Shown: positions 45,516 through 53,841 of the stretch, piece after piece
How the letters are laid out: every line of letters starts with the position of its first letter
Numbering within the stretch: position 1 is the first letter of the stretch
NCBI RefSeq assembly: GCF_013184545.1
Contig: NZ_JAAOJA010000002.1
Location: 124,001 to 188,000 of the forward strand
From: Pseudomonas tumuqii
Lineage (GTDB): Bacteria > Pseudomonadota > Gammaproteobacteria > Pseudomonadales > Pseudomonadaceae
DNA: 64,000 bases
Direction: 5' to 3'
Notes under the pieces: model-generated
What the model saw: the letters and a program-made list of their open reading frames with translations, nothing else
Told to the model about the DNA's origin: nothing
Database searches by the model: none
Made by a program: the position numbers and the translations under genes

Positions 45516-45695
45516 GGGGGCGCTTCGTATGCGTTGGGGGCAGTAGAAGAGATTGGTGCCCCCCTAGCCTCCCAGGCAAGCGTGTCGTTGAACCGACATA
45601 TCGTGTAGACGCGACACTAGGACCGCTGTGTTCAAAATATATACTGGGTGCGGAGTTGATCAAAAATAAACTACTGCGCCCCTTTAGCTCTTGCT

Positions 45696-46748
45696 TTAGT
45701 TGTCTGATGTCACAATGGCCCGAATGAATCTCGATGGAATTTGCATCGTGCGTCCATCGTCGGTGCGGAGTATCAGATTTTCACCAAGCGACCAGACAAC
45801 ATGGATCTTTGTCAGTGCGCAGCCTTCATCCAAGGCTAACCATTTCAGCGTCGTCTCGTCGCAGTAGCTCTGCTCCAGCAAGAGTGCGTCGGCTTGGTAG
45901 TTTCCGAGCCCCAGGGCACGCACCGTTTTCTCTGGCAGGGTGGTGAGTAGGCCGCTGTAGCCGGCAATCAGCAGTGCGAAGAATACGGAAAAGTGCAGTG
46001 CAATATTCCAGCCTGCGATAAAGAGAAACGAGCACATCGCCGCTATGAGTGAGGCGGCTAGCATGACTGCGATATAAACCAGCCACTTCCAGGCACCAAT
46101 ATCGAACCCTTCGATGACCGGTGCAGTTTGCACCAGCATGAAAGTGATAAACCCACCTACTGCCATGACTGCTACATCCGCGGCCCATAGATAGCGAAGG
46201 AAGCTGAACGGTGGTAACCCAAAAGCGGCTTGGACGATTCGGCCGGCGATCAGGCTGATCAGAACTGGCATCAGAACTAGCGATAGAACAAAGAGTTTCG
46301 GGGCAAGGATGGCGACCGTCAGCAGACCGGCCGCACAGGCCAAGAAGGGAAGCCAGTACACCAGACAGCCCAGTTTCAGGACCCACCAGACGCGTTGGTT
46401 GTCGATATAGGGGCGCGAGTGCCGCAGCTTGTCCTTGATCGTCTTGTGCTCGAGAAATTGGGTGAAGATCCAAGGGCCCGGTAGGAACAGCGGCACTACC
46501 AGAACGCCAATGATGGCGAAGCCAATGGCCGCAGCAGCAAGCAGCAGAGAGGAAAACTGGAACAGGTCGAAGCTGGGGTAGAAATGGTTGCGGTAGAAAT
46601 AGAAGACGAATATGCCAAAGCCGAAGAGCGGCGGGGCGACCTTGGCCACCACGGAAAAGTGCCGACGGAAAAAGCCATTAGATAGCTCAAGTGCCAGATC
46701 AAACCAATCGGTGTCCGTTGCCGGGCGGTCAATCCATTTTTGTTGCAT
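45696..46748 (-). CDS. Hypothetical polytopic membrane protein
   Basis: The 350-residue protein has about eight hydrophobic segments between residues 45 and 275 (FGIFVFYFYRNHFYPSF; LLLAAAAIGFAIIGVLVVPLF; WLPFLACAAGLLTVAILAP). A soluble C-terminal domain of about 75 residues ends TDDGRTMQIPSRFIRAIVTSD. No family is recognised. AAGGA lies seven bases before ATG 46748. It is convergent with the helicase fusion and is followed upstream by a long repeat-containing gap. Confidence 0.6.
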   Translation of the reverse strand: MQQKWIDRPATDTDWFDLALELSNGFFRRHFSVVAKVAPPLFGFGIFVFYFYRNHFYPSFDLFQFSSLLLAAAAIGFAIIGVLVVPLFLPGPWIFTQFLEHKTIKDKLRHSRPYIDNQRVWWVLKLGCLVYWLPFLACAAGLLTVAILAPKLFVLSLVLMPVLISLIAGRIVQAAFGLPPFSFLRYLWAADVAVMAVGGFITFMLVQTAPVIEGFDIGAWKWLVYIAVMLAASLIAAMCSFLFIAGWNIALHFSVFFALLIAGYSGLLTTLPEKTVRALGLGNYQADALLLEQSYCDETTLKWLALDEGCALTKIHVVWSLGENLILRTDDGRTMQIPSRFIRAIVTSDN

Positions 46749-47034
46749 TTCATCGTCCTTGGCGTCGGTTCGAAACGGAAGTTTACAGAGGCTGAACCCG
46801 CAGTGCTGGCTCTTCTTCTGATAGTCCCTACGCTCCACCTGAACGCATCCCGGGCGGCATTCCCATTCGGGAGCGTGGTCGCGATCAACCTGGAAAGGGA
46901 GCAGCCGGCAGTGAAAATAGCAGCTTAAAAACACCCTCGGCTGACGCGACAACTACCTTGCAAAACGCCGGTCGCCGGCATGTATCCGCCGCTTCAGTAT
47001 CGACATATCTAACGGTTCCGCCCTTACGGCAGGT

Positions 47035-47240
47035 CACTTTTGGCAGTCGCCCGGATGGCCGGCCCCGCCAAAAGTAACCAAAAAGTCTTGCCCCTGGCAT
47101 CCGGGTCTCGCTGCGCGGGACTTCCCTCGTTCCATCATTGCTCCAGGGGCACGACCTAGGCGGCCCCCCACGAAGGGCCATCCTTGGCCCATCGTGGCTC
47201 TCGCGGCATCCATGCCGTTCAACCCCTTCCGCAACGATTC
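47035..47240 (-). repeat. Left copy of an inverted intergenic repeat
   Basis: The segment contains AAAAGTAACCAAAAAGTC, GGCATCCGGGTCTCGCTGCG, GGGCCATCCTTGGCCCATCG and GGCATCCATGCC. The reverse complement of 50520-50690 contains near-identical phrases in the same order. The two copies therefore face each other on either side of the sce7726-sce7725-RES cassette. The rest of 46749-47570 has no gene; a short GATGGGTATCGC-type repeat lies at about 47320-47345. Confidence 0.7.
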
Positions 47241-47497
47241 CACTCGGCCTCCTGATGGGGCATTTGGCGTCGTCTGTGCCATTGCGGTTTGATGACCAAA
47301 AGCAGAACTACAGCATTTTTATGGGTATCGCTGCGCTCAACCAAACCTCCGGTTATCCCCCCATTTTTAGTATTCGCCAGAAGTAGAGGTCAGGCCGCTG
47401 TGCGAGGTGTTTCTTAGGCCCCGGCTTGAGAGGTAATGATTTGATCGGGTGGTGGTCAAGGGTAGTCATCCTCGATTTTTGTGATTCTAAATCGCGC

Positions 47498-47503
47498 TTG
47501 ACA
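47498..47503 (+). promoter_or_regulatory. Candidate -35 element of the sce7726 cassette
   Basis: A perfect TTGACA lies in the AT-rich stretch where the cassette begins. No strong TATAAT is found at 17 bases; GCATGACT near 47519-47526 is the best candidate. If used, transcription would start near 47530, which favours the start codon at 47571. Confidence 0.3.
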
Positions 47504-47570
47504 CGAAGCTCTCTGCTAGCATGACTCCAGAATGTCGGTGACCGCAGTACGGTGGGTAGTAGATACAGCA

Positions 47571-48407
47571 ATGAAAAATTATCGAGATTTGAGTAGGATT
47601 TTTTCTACTAGTTACGTTGAAAGTCTTGCGTATGGAAATATCGAGCACGTGCTTGATGTTTCTCGTGCCTACCTGGATTTCCTCCCTCGAGAGTTTACTC
47701 CTGCCGATGTGTATGAGGTTTGTTATAAAGATCTTGGTAAGAACTATCGGTTTGAGTACTTCTTTAAAAATGTTGTGGCGAATAAGATTGTTTTAGGTCG
47801 TCATAGGCTTTCGACGGCTACTCTAATATCTGAGTTTAGGGTTGAAAATAATAAAGCTGATTGTGTAATTTTGAATGGTAGCAGTACATGTTACGAAATT
47901 AAAACAGATCTTGATAATTTCTCAAGATTAAATGATCAGTTGAGCGCTTATGAGAAATTATTTGATAAGACGTATGTGGTGATAGCTGAGGCGCACAGGG
48001 AGTATGCGTTAAAGAACATACATGATAGTGTTGGGTTGATCGTGCTAACTGCTAGAGATACGTTGTCGGAGGTTAGAAGTGCTAGGCTTGTTAGAAATAA
48101 GATAGATCCGAAGGTTTTAATTAGATCGTTGCGTAAGCCTGAGTATTTTTCAATGGCTTGTCAGATCGAAAAGGCACCGTTTGGCCTTTCTAATACAGAT
48201 GTTTTTAGTTGGTGTGAATCGGTTTTTTTGAAAGCTGATGCAGACTTGTTACGAACAATTTTTTGCAAAACTCTAAAGGAAACGCGGCGTTTAAGTCGAG
48301 AGTTTTCGCTCGCTTTACCACGTACATTGCTCATGGCTAGCCTTAGTATGAAGCTATCACATGCTAAGAAAAATAATCTTATGAGGGTGCTTAACTCTCC
48401 AATTTAA
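47571..48407 (+). CDS. sce7726-family PD-(D/E)XK nuclease-like protein
   Basis: The 278-residue protein matches the sce7726 family. A helical N-terminal half leads to a restriction-fold core: Glu88 (SEFR), Asp97 (KADCVILNG), Glu109-x-Lys111 (CYEIKTDLD), then Gln123 (NDQLSAYEKLFDKTYVV). The acidic residues and Lys form a PD-(D/E)XK active site, so DNA cleavage is likely but not shown. The gene is strongly AT-rich compared with its surroundings, a sign of transfer. ATG 47571 is preferred; ATG 47532 is possible. It is first of three genes, 11 bases before sce7725. Confidence 0.82.
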   Translation: MKNYRDLSRIFSTSYVESLAYGNIEHVLDVSRAYLDFLPREFTPADVYEVCYKDLGKNYRFEYFFKNVVANKIVLGRHRLSTATLISEFRVENNKADCVILNGSSTCYEIKTDLDNFSRLNDQLSAYEKLFDKTYVVIAEAHREYALKNIHDSVGLIVLTARDTLSEVRSARLVRNKIDPKVLIRSLRKPEYFSMACQIEKAPFGLSNTDVFSWCESVFLKADADLLRTIFCKTLKETRRLSREFSLALPRTLLMASLSMKLSHAKKNNLMRVLNSPI

Positions 48408-48418
48408 AGGGATGTTTG

Positions 48419-49333
48419 ATGTATTTTCCTATATTAAAGGGTAAGCAAAATGAACTGATAGCTTTACGTGAGCTGTCAGCGAATATTAGTGCTCAATATA
48501 TAAAGCCGGTAATAGAGCCGGTTAGAGAAAATATATCCCCATTAAAAAGGACGATTCAGCAGCTCGCGGAACATGAGATAGTTCCTCTTGTGGTTATAAA
48601 TCCATCTCTAGGCGATTATGCTGGCGGTGAGGATCTCATAAGTTCGTTGCTAGAAGGAGAGGAGGGTGCATATCTACCTTGTGTGAAAATAAAAAACCCT
48701 CAGGATGTTGCGGCGATCAGCCTTTTCCAATCATTTGATGGTAGAGCAGCGGCATATCTTGAAAGCAGCGTGGATAGAGCTCTGGTTAACATTGTTAATC
48801 AGTCGCTGTATACTTTGGTGAATCAGACTAGAGTCAGTTCCGCTGCTTTCGCAGAGCTTCGAAATAAAGTAGTGTATAGTGATTGCTTCAAGAAAGAAGT
48901 TAAGAATTCTGATTATTCTGAGGAGTCTTTGTTCTCTGGTATGCATGCTGAATATAGACGACTAGATAATGTCGTCGGTTTTGGTGATTTTACTATTTTA
49001 AGTGAAGACTATTCCGAGTCAGGTGGGCCCGCATATGTTGTGGCTGTGCATTTGTCGTACATAAATCGTGATGAATACGATGCCATGCATGTGCGGCATT
49101 TTTCTTCTTATGATGATCGTACCCCTACAAATCCCGGCGGCAAGTTTATGGATGCCCTGAATAAACTTGTCCAGTATGTGCACGCTAATCCTGGTAAATT
49201 TACTGAGACAACTGGGTTGGGTGAGTTTTTTAGTCTTCATGGTTCAAGGCATTATCCGGGACTTGGTCATGTGAAGAAGATATCAATAAAGCATCATATT
49301 GAAACGACGTGCAGCTACATCCGGGAGCGTTGA
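48419..49333 (+). CDS. sce7725-family protein
   Basis: The 304-residue protein starts MYFPILKGKQNELIALRELS, the hallmark of the sce7725 family. The family is related to the Beta_protein group, which has a TIM-barrel-like look, with segments such as YIKPVIEPVRENISPLKRTI and EIVPLVVINPSLGDYAGG. Its activity is unknown; it regularly accompanies sce7726. AAAGGG lies seven bases before ATG 48419. It is AT-rich like its neighbours and its stop is one base before the RES gene. Confidence 0.82.
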   Translation: MYFPILKGKQNELIALRELSANISAQYIKPVIEPVRENISPLKRTIQQLAEHEIVPLVVINPSLGDYAGGEDLISSLLEGEEGAYLPCVKIKNPQDVAAISLFQSFDGRAAAYLESSVDRALVNIVNQSLYTLVNQTRVSSAAFAELRNKVVYSDCFKKEVKNSDYSEESLFSGMHAEYRRLDNVVGFGDFTILSEDYSESGGPAYVVAVHLSYINRDEYDAMHVRHFSSYDDRTPTNPGGKFMDALNKLVQYVHANPGKFTETTGLGEFFSLHGSRHYPGLGHVKKISIKHHIETTCSYIRER

Positions 49334-49334
49334 A

Positions 49335-50372
49335 ATGGCCCGGTGTTGCATTCATTGCTTTACTGGCTCGGTTTTAATAGAAGCAGCATCGAAAGGTACT
49401 ATTGGAAGTTGTGCTCACTGCAATTCAGTTAGGGTTCCAACAGTTAGTGCTGATATCTTTTTTTCATCAATCGAATTGATTTTGTATGGTTTGGAAGTTT
49501 CCGATGTGGGTGAAGGGCTGGTTACCTTATTGTACAATCAGTTTGGGTTGTTTAGCCCGACGGTCGTGAAGGACCCCGAAAGGCTGGTGCGCGAAATGTT
49601 TGGTGATGAGATTGCTGGCTTAAAGTATGTGTTTAAATTTGATGTGTCTTTGTACTCAAGTCAGTGGTTAGATTTTAAAGAAGAGCTGAAGCATCAAAAT
49701 AGATTTTTCCCGCGCAGTACTTTGATTTCACAAGTGTTAGACCCTTCGGCTAACAATTCAAGTTTTGAGGTTTTTTTAGCTCTTCTGGAACAGCTGAAGG
49801 CTCCTTTTGAGGCGGGAGGGGTCCTGTTTAGGGCGCGAATATCTGAGAGTCCTTTAACGGCCAGTCAAATGGGAACGCCGCCTCCTATGGTTGCATCTGG
49901 TGGGCGAGCTAATCCAATAGGGATACCGTACTTGTACCTTGCCGAAAATGAAGATACATGTGTGGCAGAGGTCAGGCCTAATAATGCAAGTGTAATATAT
50001 GTCTCGGAGTTTGTGGCAAATAGTGATTTAAACTTGCTCAGCTTGACGGATCCTCGACGCGATTCTTCAGTGCTGAAATTTGAAGAGCAGCAGATGCAAG
50101 ATGTACTTTGTTTTCTAGATCTGCTTGAGCGATTTTCGCTTGAGTTGTCTAAGCCTGTATTACCTGATAAGTCTCATATTGAGTATATTCCCACGCAGTA
50201 TATGTGTGAGTTCGTTAAATCAGTAGCCAATTATGATGGGATTGTCTTTAATAGCTCATTCGGGCAGGGCCGCAATTACGTTATATTTAATAGCGATATT
50301 TTCTATGCGAGAGAACCCTACCGTGGTCAGGTGGTAAAAACACGGCACGAGTTTTTAGCTGATCCCGTTTGA
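49335..50372 (+). CDS. RES-domain protein with N-terminal zinc ribbon
   Basis: The 345-residue protein has an N-terminal four-cysteine ribbon (Cys5-x2-Cys8 and Cys26-x2-Cys29). A middle helical part follows, then a RES domain with Arg166 (LFRAR), Glu212 (CVAEVRP) and Ser307 (FNSSFGQGRNYVIF), the three residues that name the family. RES proteins degrade NAD+ and are usually toxins paired with an Xre-type antitoxin. No such antitoxin gene is adjacent; instead the gene is coupled (one-base gap) to sce7725 and sce7726. This suggests an abortive-infection effector controlled by those proteins. AT-rich. Confidence 0.82.
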   Translation: MARCCIHCFTGSVLIEAASKGTIGSCAHCNSVRVPTVSADIFFSSIELILYGLEVSDVGEGLVTLLYNQFGLFSPTVVKDPERLVREMFGDEIAGLKYVFKFDVSLYSSQWLDFKEELKHQNRFFPRSTLISQVLDPSANNSSFEVFLALLEQLKAPFEAGGVLFRARISESPLTASQMGTPPPMVASGGRANPIGIPYLYLAENEDTCVAEVRPNNASVIYVSEFVANSDLNLLSLTDPRRDSSVLKFEEQQMQDVLCFLDLLERFSLELSKPVLPDKSHIEYIPTQYMCEFVKSVANYDGIVFNSSFGQGRNYVIFNSDIFYAREPYRGQVVKTRHEFLADPV

Positions 50373-50451
50373 TGCTAAAAAGGAGTTTTATCGGTGGTTT
50401 TGTTAATGGATGAGGCGAAAAGTTTTTTAAGTGAGCATTTCGTCAATGATA

Positions 50452-50513
50452 GGGGACAGACCACGGTTTTGCTTGAGTGATAAAGCAGAAGCAAAAAACC
50501 GTGGTCTGTCCCC
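50452..50513. repeat. Palindrome GGGGACAGACCACGG..CCGTGGTCTGTCCCC, left copy
   Basis: GGGGACAGACCACGGTTTT at 50452-50470 is the inverse of the right arm ending at 50513, with a loop of about 20 bases containing GCTT..AAGC. A diverged copy occurs at about 52079-52143, and half-sites (GTGGTCTGTCCCCGATCGAC) near 50741-50760. The copies bracket the gene at 50783-52018. Confidence 0.8.
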
Positions 50514-50519
50514 GATCCA

Positions 50520-50755
50520 CTGTGTAGAGGGGCGTTTGGCATGGATGCCAAACGAGGAACGATGGGCCAGGGATGGCCCACCGTGACGACCCTCGGAACA
50601 GCGCCGGAGTGAGGGAAGTTGAGCGCAGCGAAACCCGGATGCCGGGCGCGTTTTCTCTTTGGTTACTTTCTCTTTCGCGCGAGCAAAGAGAAAGTGACTC
50701 GCCGTAAGGGCGAAACTCGTAATAGCGGTTAACGGAAATCGTGGTCTGTCCCCGA
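50520..50755 (+). repeat. Right copy of the inverted intergenic repeat
   Basis: The segment contains GGCATGGATGCC, CGATGGGCCAGGGATGGCCC, GCGCAGCGAAACCCGGATGC and GGTTACTTTCTCTTT, then AAAGTGACTCGCCGTAAGGG. In reverse complement it matches 47035-47240. It has no coding capacity and sits between the RES gene and the coiled-coil membrane gene. Confidence 0.7.
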
Positions 50756-50782
50756 TCGACTACCCGATCGACTAATTGCTCG

Positions 50783-52018
50783 TCATCCCTTACGAACAGC
50801 TGCGCTGACCGCTTCATGTAATCCAGGCATTGTCGGACCTGATTCATTGGAGAGCAGGCCTGTCTCAGAGCGACTGAACAGAGCTTGCAACACTATCTGC
50901 CGGGACTCACTATCAATCTCTGTTTCATGTCCAAGCGCAAGGTACAGGTGCGTTAACTGTTCTCTCTCTTCGGCATCACGTTGGAGGTGGAATGAGCTGA
51001 ATGCGAGTCTAGAGAAAACACGCGAAAGAAAGATGAAAGAAGACAAAATCGCAGCAAAAATTACCGCACCTTCCAAAGTCGCTAAGTTCAGCTTAAGTCT
51101 CTGGCCGTCCGCCCATAGTAGGAAAAACTCGCGAAAGTAGATCAAGGCTAAAGCCACTATCGCAACAAGTGCCAAAGTCCAGACTATTCCTTGGTGCCGA
51201 TATTTTCCTGCTTGTTTCTTCCAGTAAGTGGCTGGGCCATCAAACCGAAGTTTCTCTCGAAATGTTTGTTCAAGGGAGGAAATTTTGCTTTTCCAATTGC
51301 TCATTTGAGCATCGAATTCGTCTGATCGATTGGCCGTTGATTCCACATCAACCTTCTTTTGAGCTTCGTGCCATTCGGAGAAATTATCACGTGTTTCCTG
51401 AGCCCATTTCCGGATATCCGCCTGGAATACAGAGATTTCATCAATCAGCTCATCCTTCTTAGTGCTGAGTTGATTTTGTAGGCTAGCGAACGTTTTTTCT
51501 TCCGCATTACGGCGTTTTGTGAGGTTGTTTTCGTTCTGAAATAGATACTCGTAAGCAAGGATGTATCCTTTCAAATAACTATAATTGTTGGCGTTAGATG
51601 ACTGGTCCTTGGTGACAGCCTCAAAAAAACCGTCCCCCGTTTGGTCTGAAATCTTGTAACTTTCAAGCCACGGCATAATGAATGGATAATCGCTCCGAAT
51701 CCAACGACTATTCAGGTTACTTGCCTCCCGTTGGAGGGTTTGTAGCTTTGAATTGAATTCACGCTCCTCCATTTCTTCAGGAATAGGAAGCCACGATTCG
51801 ACGGTAGATATTAGGCTGTGGAAGATATTCCCGGCGCCAAGTGCGTTGCTCAGTACATTGGATCTAACATTCACCCCTAGTTCTTGGAGCTTATGTTTCG
51901 CTTCACCATTCCAGAAGTCTCTCTCGCACTTCGCAAAGTCAAGAAATGTCTCAATGCTCTCAAAGTTTTTCCGTATTCCTTTGAGGTCTGTCAGGGAAAA
52001 TTTGAATTGGGCGGTCAT
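50783..52018 (-). CDS. Membrane-anchored coiled-coil protein (DUF6161-like)
   Basis: The 411-residue protein has a helical, charged N-terminal 270 residues (RRNAEEKTFASLQNQLSTKK, DELIDEISVFQADIRKWAQE) likely to form coiled coils. Two membrane helices follow (IVWTLALVAIVALALIYF; AVIFAAILSSFIFLSRVF). A short conserved tail, LQRDAEEREQLTHLYLALG, resembles DUF6161 proteins. Function is unknown; membrane proteins of this build are found in defence islands. GC content is lower than the host average. It is bracketed by two copies of a palindrome. Confidence 0.6.
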   Translation of the reverse strand: MTAQFKFSLTDLKGIRKNFESIETFLDFAKCERDFWNGEAKHKLQELGVNVRSNVLSNALGAGNIFHSLISTVESWLPIPEEMEEREFNSKLQTLQREASNLNSRWIRSDYPFIMPWLESYKISDQTGDGFFEAVTKDQSSNANNYSYLKGYILAYEYLFQNENNLTKRRNAEEKTFASLQNQLSTKKDELIDEISVFQADIRKWAQETRDNFSEWHEAQKKVDVESTANRSDEFDAQMSNWKSKISSLEQTFREKLRFDGPATYWKKQAGKYRHQGIVWTLALVAIVALALIYFREFFLLWADGQRLKLNLATLEGAVIFAAILSSFIFLSRVFSRLAFSSFHLQRDAEEREQLTHLYLALGHETEIDSESRQIVLQALFSRSETGLLSNESGPTMPGLHEAVSAAVRKG

Positions 52019-52078
52019 TTGATGACATCCTTATCCGTTTTGAGTGTTAAGTGGTTTTCTTCGGCGGCTAGTGATGAT

Positions 52079-52143
52079 AGGGACGGGCCACCGTTTCGCT
52101 TGAATGATCAAGTAGAAGCGAAGAAATCGTGGTCTGTCCCCTA
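52079..52143. repeat. Palindrome, right copy (diverged)
   Basis: AGGGACGGGCCACCGTTTCGC and GCGAAGAAATCGTGGTCTGT(CCCCT) form an imperfect inverted repeat. It is related to the palindrome at 50452-50513 (same CTTGA..TGATAAAG-like loop). It lies between the coiled-coil gene promoter and the OLD-type gene. Confidence 0.7.
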
Positions 52144-52177
52144 ATACGCGTTCAACCCATCCTACGGTCCTTGCTTG

Positions 52178-53737
52178 CTACAAGGTTAATTCATTTGTGA
52201 TCATGTCGATAATTGTTGAAAAAGTGGTGGCGTGATTTTGCGCTATGTTTAAGCAGAATAAAGATAGGACTTCTTCTCTGGTTAGGCTGGTGTGTTTTCC
52301 TATCTCGTAAAATTCATTATGCTTGCCGGCCCCAAGGCCGTATTCAATTATGTCCTTAAGCGCGGATTCGGTGGTTTTTAAATGGGCGGCTAGTTGTTTT
52401 GTGCTGCTTTTCGAAGTTTCAATAATCCATGATTCTGGCCAGGTGTCACTGGGCAAATAGTTTGTTTTTAGTGTGAACCAGTCGCTAAATGCGGGATCCT
52501 TTATTTCTAATGTATTTGCTGCGAAATTGCAGTTGTATTTTGATTTTGATTTTTGGTCTCCATCAAATAAGATGATTGTTTTTTTACTATTTGCTCTTTT
52601 GTATGTTGATGCAAGTTGGACGCTTAGTGCTGAGGCTGACCCTATAATTTCTATCGTTATTCGAGATCTAAGTTCAGCTGGAAGGATTAATGTTGTTAGT
52701 TTTTGTGCTACATCGTCTTCGACTAAAATGCATAGTTCATTTGAGTTTTCAGAGCTTAATTTTGAGAATGCATATTCTGAGGAGTGTCCTGGCGTGCAAA
52801 TTGTTTTTCCATTGGTCTTTTCGATGAAGATCCTTGCGTCCTCTGGAAGGTAGTCAAATATTTCGCTTGAGTGAGTTGTACAAATAACCTGTATTTGCCT
52901 TTCTATACATGTTTCTTTTAATTTTCGAATGAATCTAGATTGCGCTTCAATGTGGAGGCCGAGTTCTATTTCATCAATTACGATCAGTGATCCTTTTGGT
53001 GCTGAGTATATCGTTGAGAAGATTTCGAAAAGAGCATTCTCTCCTGCGCCCATGTTAAAGCCTGATAATAATATACCGTTAATTTTTGCGAGCGGTAGCT
53101 TATACTTTGAGTGGCGGGCAATTTTTACGTCTTCATATTTTTTATTGAGTATGTAGCCGACTATATCGCCGAGGTCCTTTTCCCAGCCCTTTGGCTCTAC
53201 GACTTTAAAGTGTCTTCGATAGCTTTTTGATTGGCTCTTCTCGCTATGCGGCACTATGCGTTCGATGCCAATGAATATAACGTTTCTGTTGATTCGGCTG
53301 GCATAGTCGTTCCATTTTCCGCCTTCTGATTTATATCGTACCTGGGAGTTAATTTCTTTTTTGTTAGGGGATTCTGGAGTGACTTTCCAGTTGTCGTATG
53401 CGAAATCATACTCTATGATTATTTCTTCTGGTGAGGGTTCGTTTTGGTGGCGAATGAAAAAATCTGCAAATGTGTAATAAGTTTGCTTTCTGTTGCTGGC
53501 TTTTATGCCGTCCTTTTTATTATGGTAGGCGCAGCAAGCTAGAGCCAGCGCAGTAGACTTCCCTGCCCCGTTTTTTCCGGCTATTGCAATTATTGGATAG
53601 TCTATAGGTATTGTGCAAGTTGTGAGCCCTCGGATGCTCCCTTGTGCTATTTCAATTTTCCTGAGATGGCTGTTTGAATAATCATTGCTGAACCAGCTTC
53701 TTAGTTTTTTGTCTGTTGCGCTGTTTCTGTATTTCAT
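52178..53737 (-). CDS. OLD-family ATPase/TOPRIM nuclease
   Basis: The 519-residue protein has an ABC-type ATPase: Walker A GKNGAGKST at 54-62, signature SGFNMGAGE at 225-233, Walker B LIVIDEIE at 251-258, and H-loop TTHSSEIF at 287-294. A TOPRIM-like nuclease domain follows, with acidic Glu340 (LVEDD) and Asp392-x-Asp394 (FDGD). This is the class 1 OLD architecture named after phage P2 Old, which excludes other phages. No UvrD-like partner is adjacent, so it is not a Gabija pair. The gene is strongly AT-rich relative to the host. The upstream nrdB terminator insulates it from nrdB. Confidence 0.82.
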   Translation of the reverse strand: MKYRNSATDKKLRSWFSNDYSNSHLRKIEIAQGSIRGLTTCTIPIDYPIIAIAGKNGAGKSTALALACCAYHNKKDGIKASNRKQTYYTFADFFIRHQNEPSPEEIIIEYDFAYDNWKVTPESPNKKEINSQVRYKSEGGKWNDYASRINRNVIFIGIERIVPHSEKSQSKSYRRHFKVVEPKGWEKDLGDIVGYILNKKYEDVKIARHSKYKLPLAKINGILLSGFNMGAGENALFEIFSTIYSAPKGSLIVIDEIELGLHIEAQSRFIRKLKETCIERQIQVICTTHSSEIFDYLPEDARIFIEKTNGKTICTPGHSSEYAFSKLSSENSNELCILVEDDVAQKLTTLILPAELRSRITIEIIGSASALSVQLASTYKRANSKKTIILFDGDQKSKSKYNCNFAANTLEIKDPAFSDWFTLKTNYLPSDTWPESWIIETSKSSTKQLAAHLKTTESALKDIIEYGLGAGKHNEFYEIGKHTSLTREEVLSLFCLNIAQNHATTFSTIIDMITNELTL

Positions 53738-53751
53738 TAGTATTCCAAACT

Positions 53752-53778
53752 AAAAGCCCCGCACAAGGCGGGGCTTTT
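53752..53778 (-). terminator. Intrinsic terminator of nrdB
   Basis: AAAAGCCCCGC and GCGGGGCTTTT form a perfect GC-rich stem with a short loop, with T runs in both directions. It lies about 64 bases past the nrdB stop on the minus strand and before the OLD-type gene. Confidence 0.88.
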
Positions 53779-53841
53779 AGTTTGTCTAATCGCCCCGACA
53801 TCCATGTAAGGCACAGCTTTAAATAATAGTGTTAGCCAGAA

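Noticed and set aside
52178..53737. OLD-type protein considered as GajA of a Gabija system
   Set aside because: No UvrD-like GajB gene is adjacent on either side.
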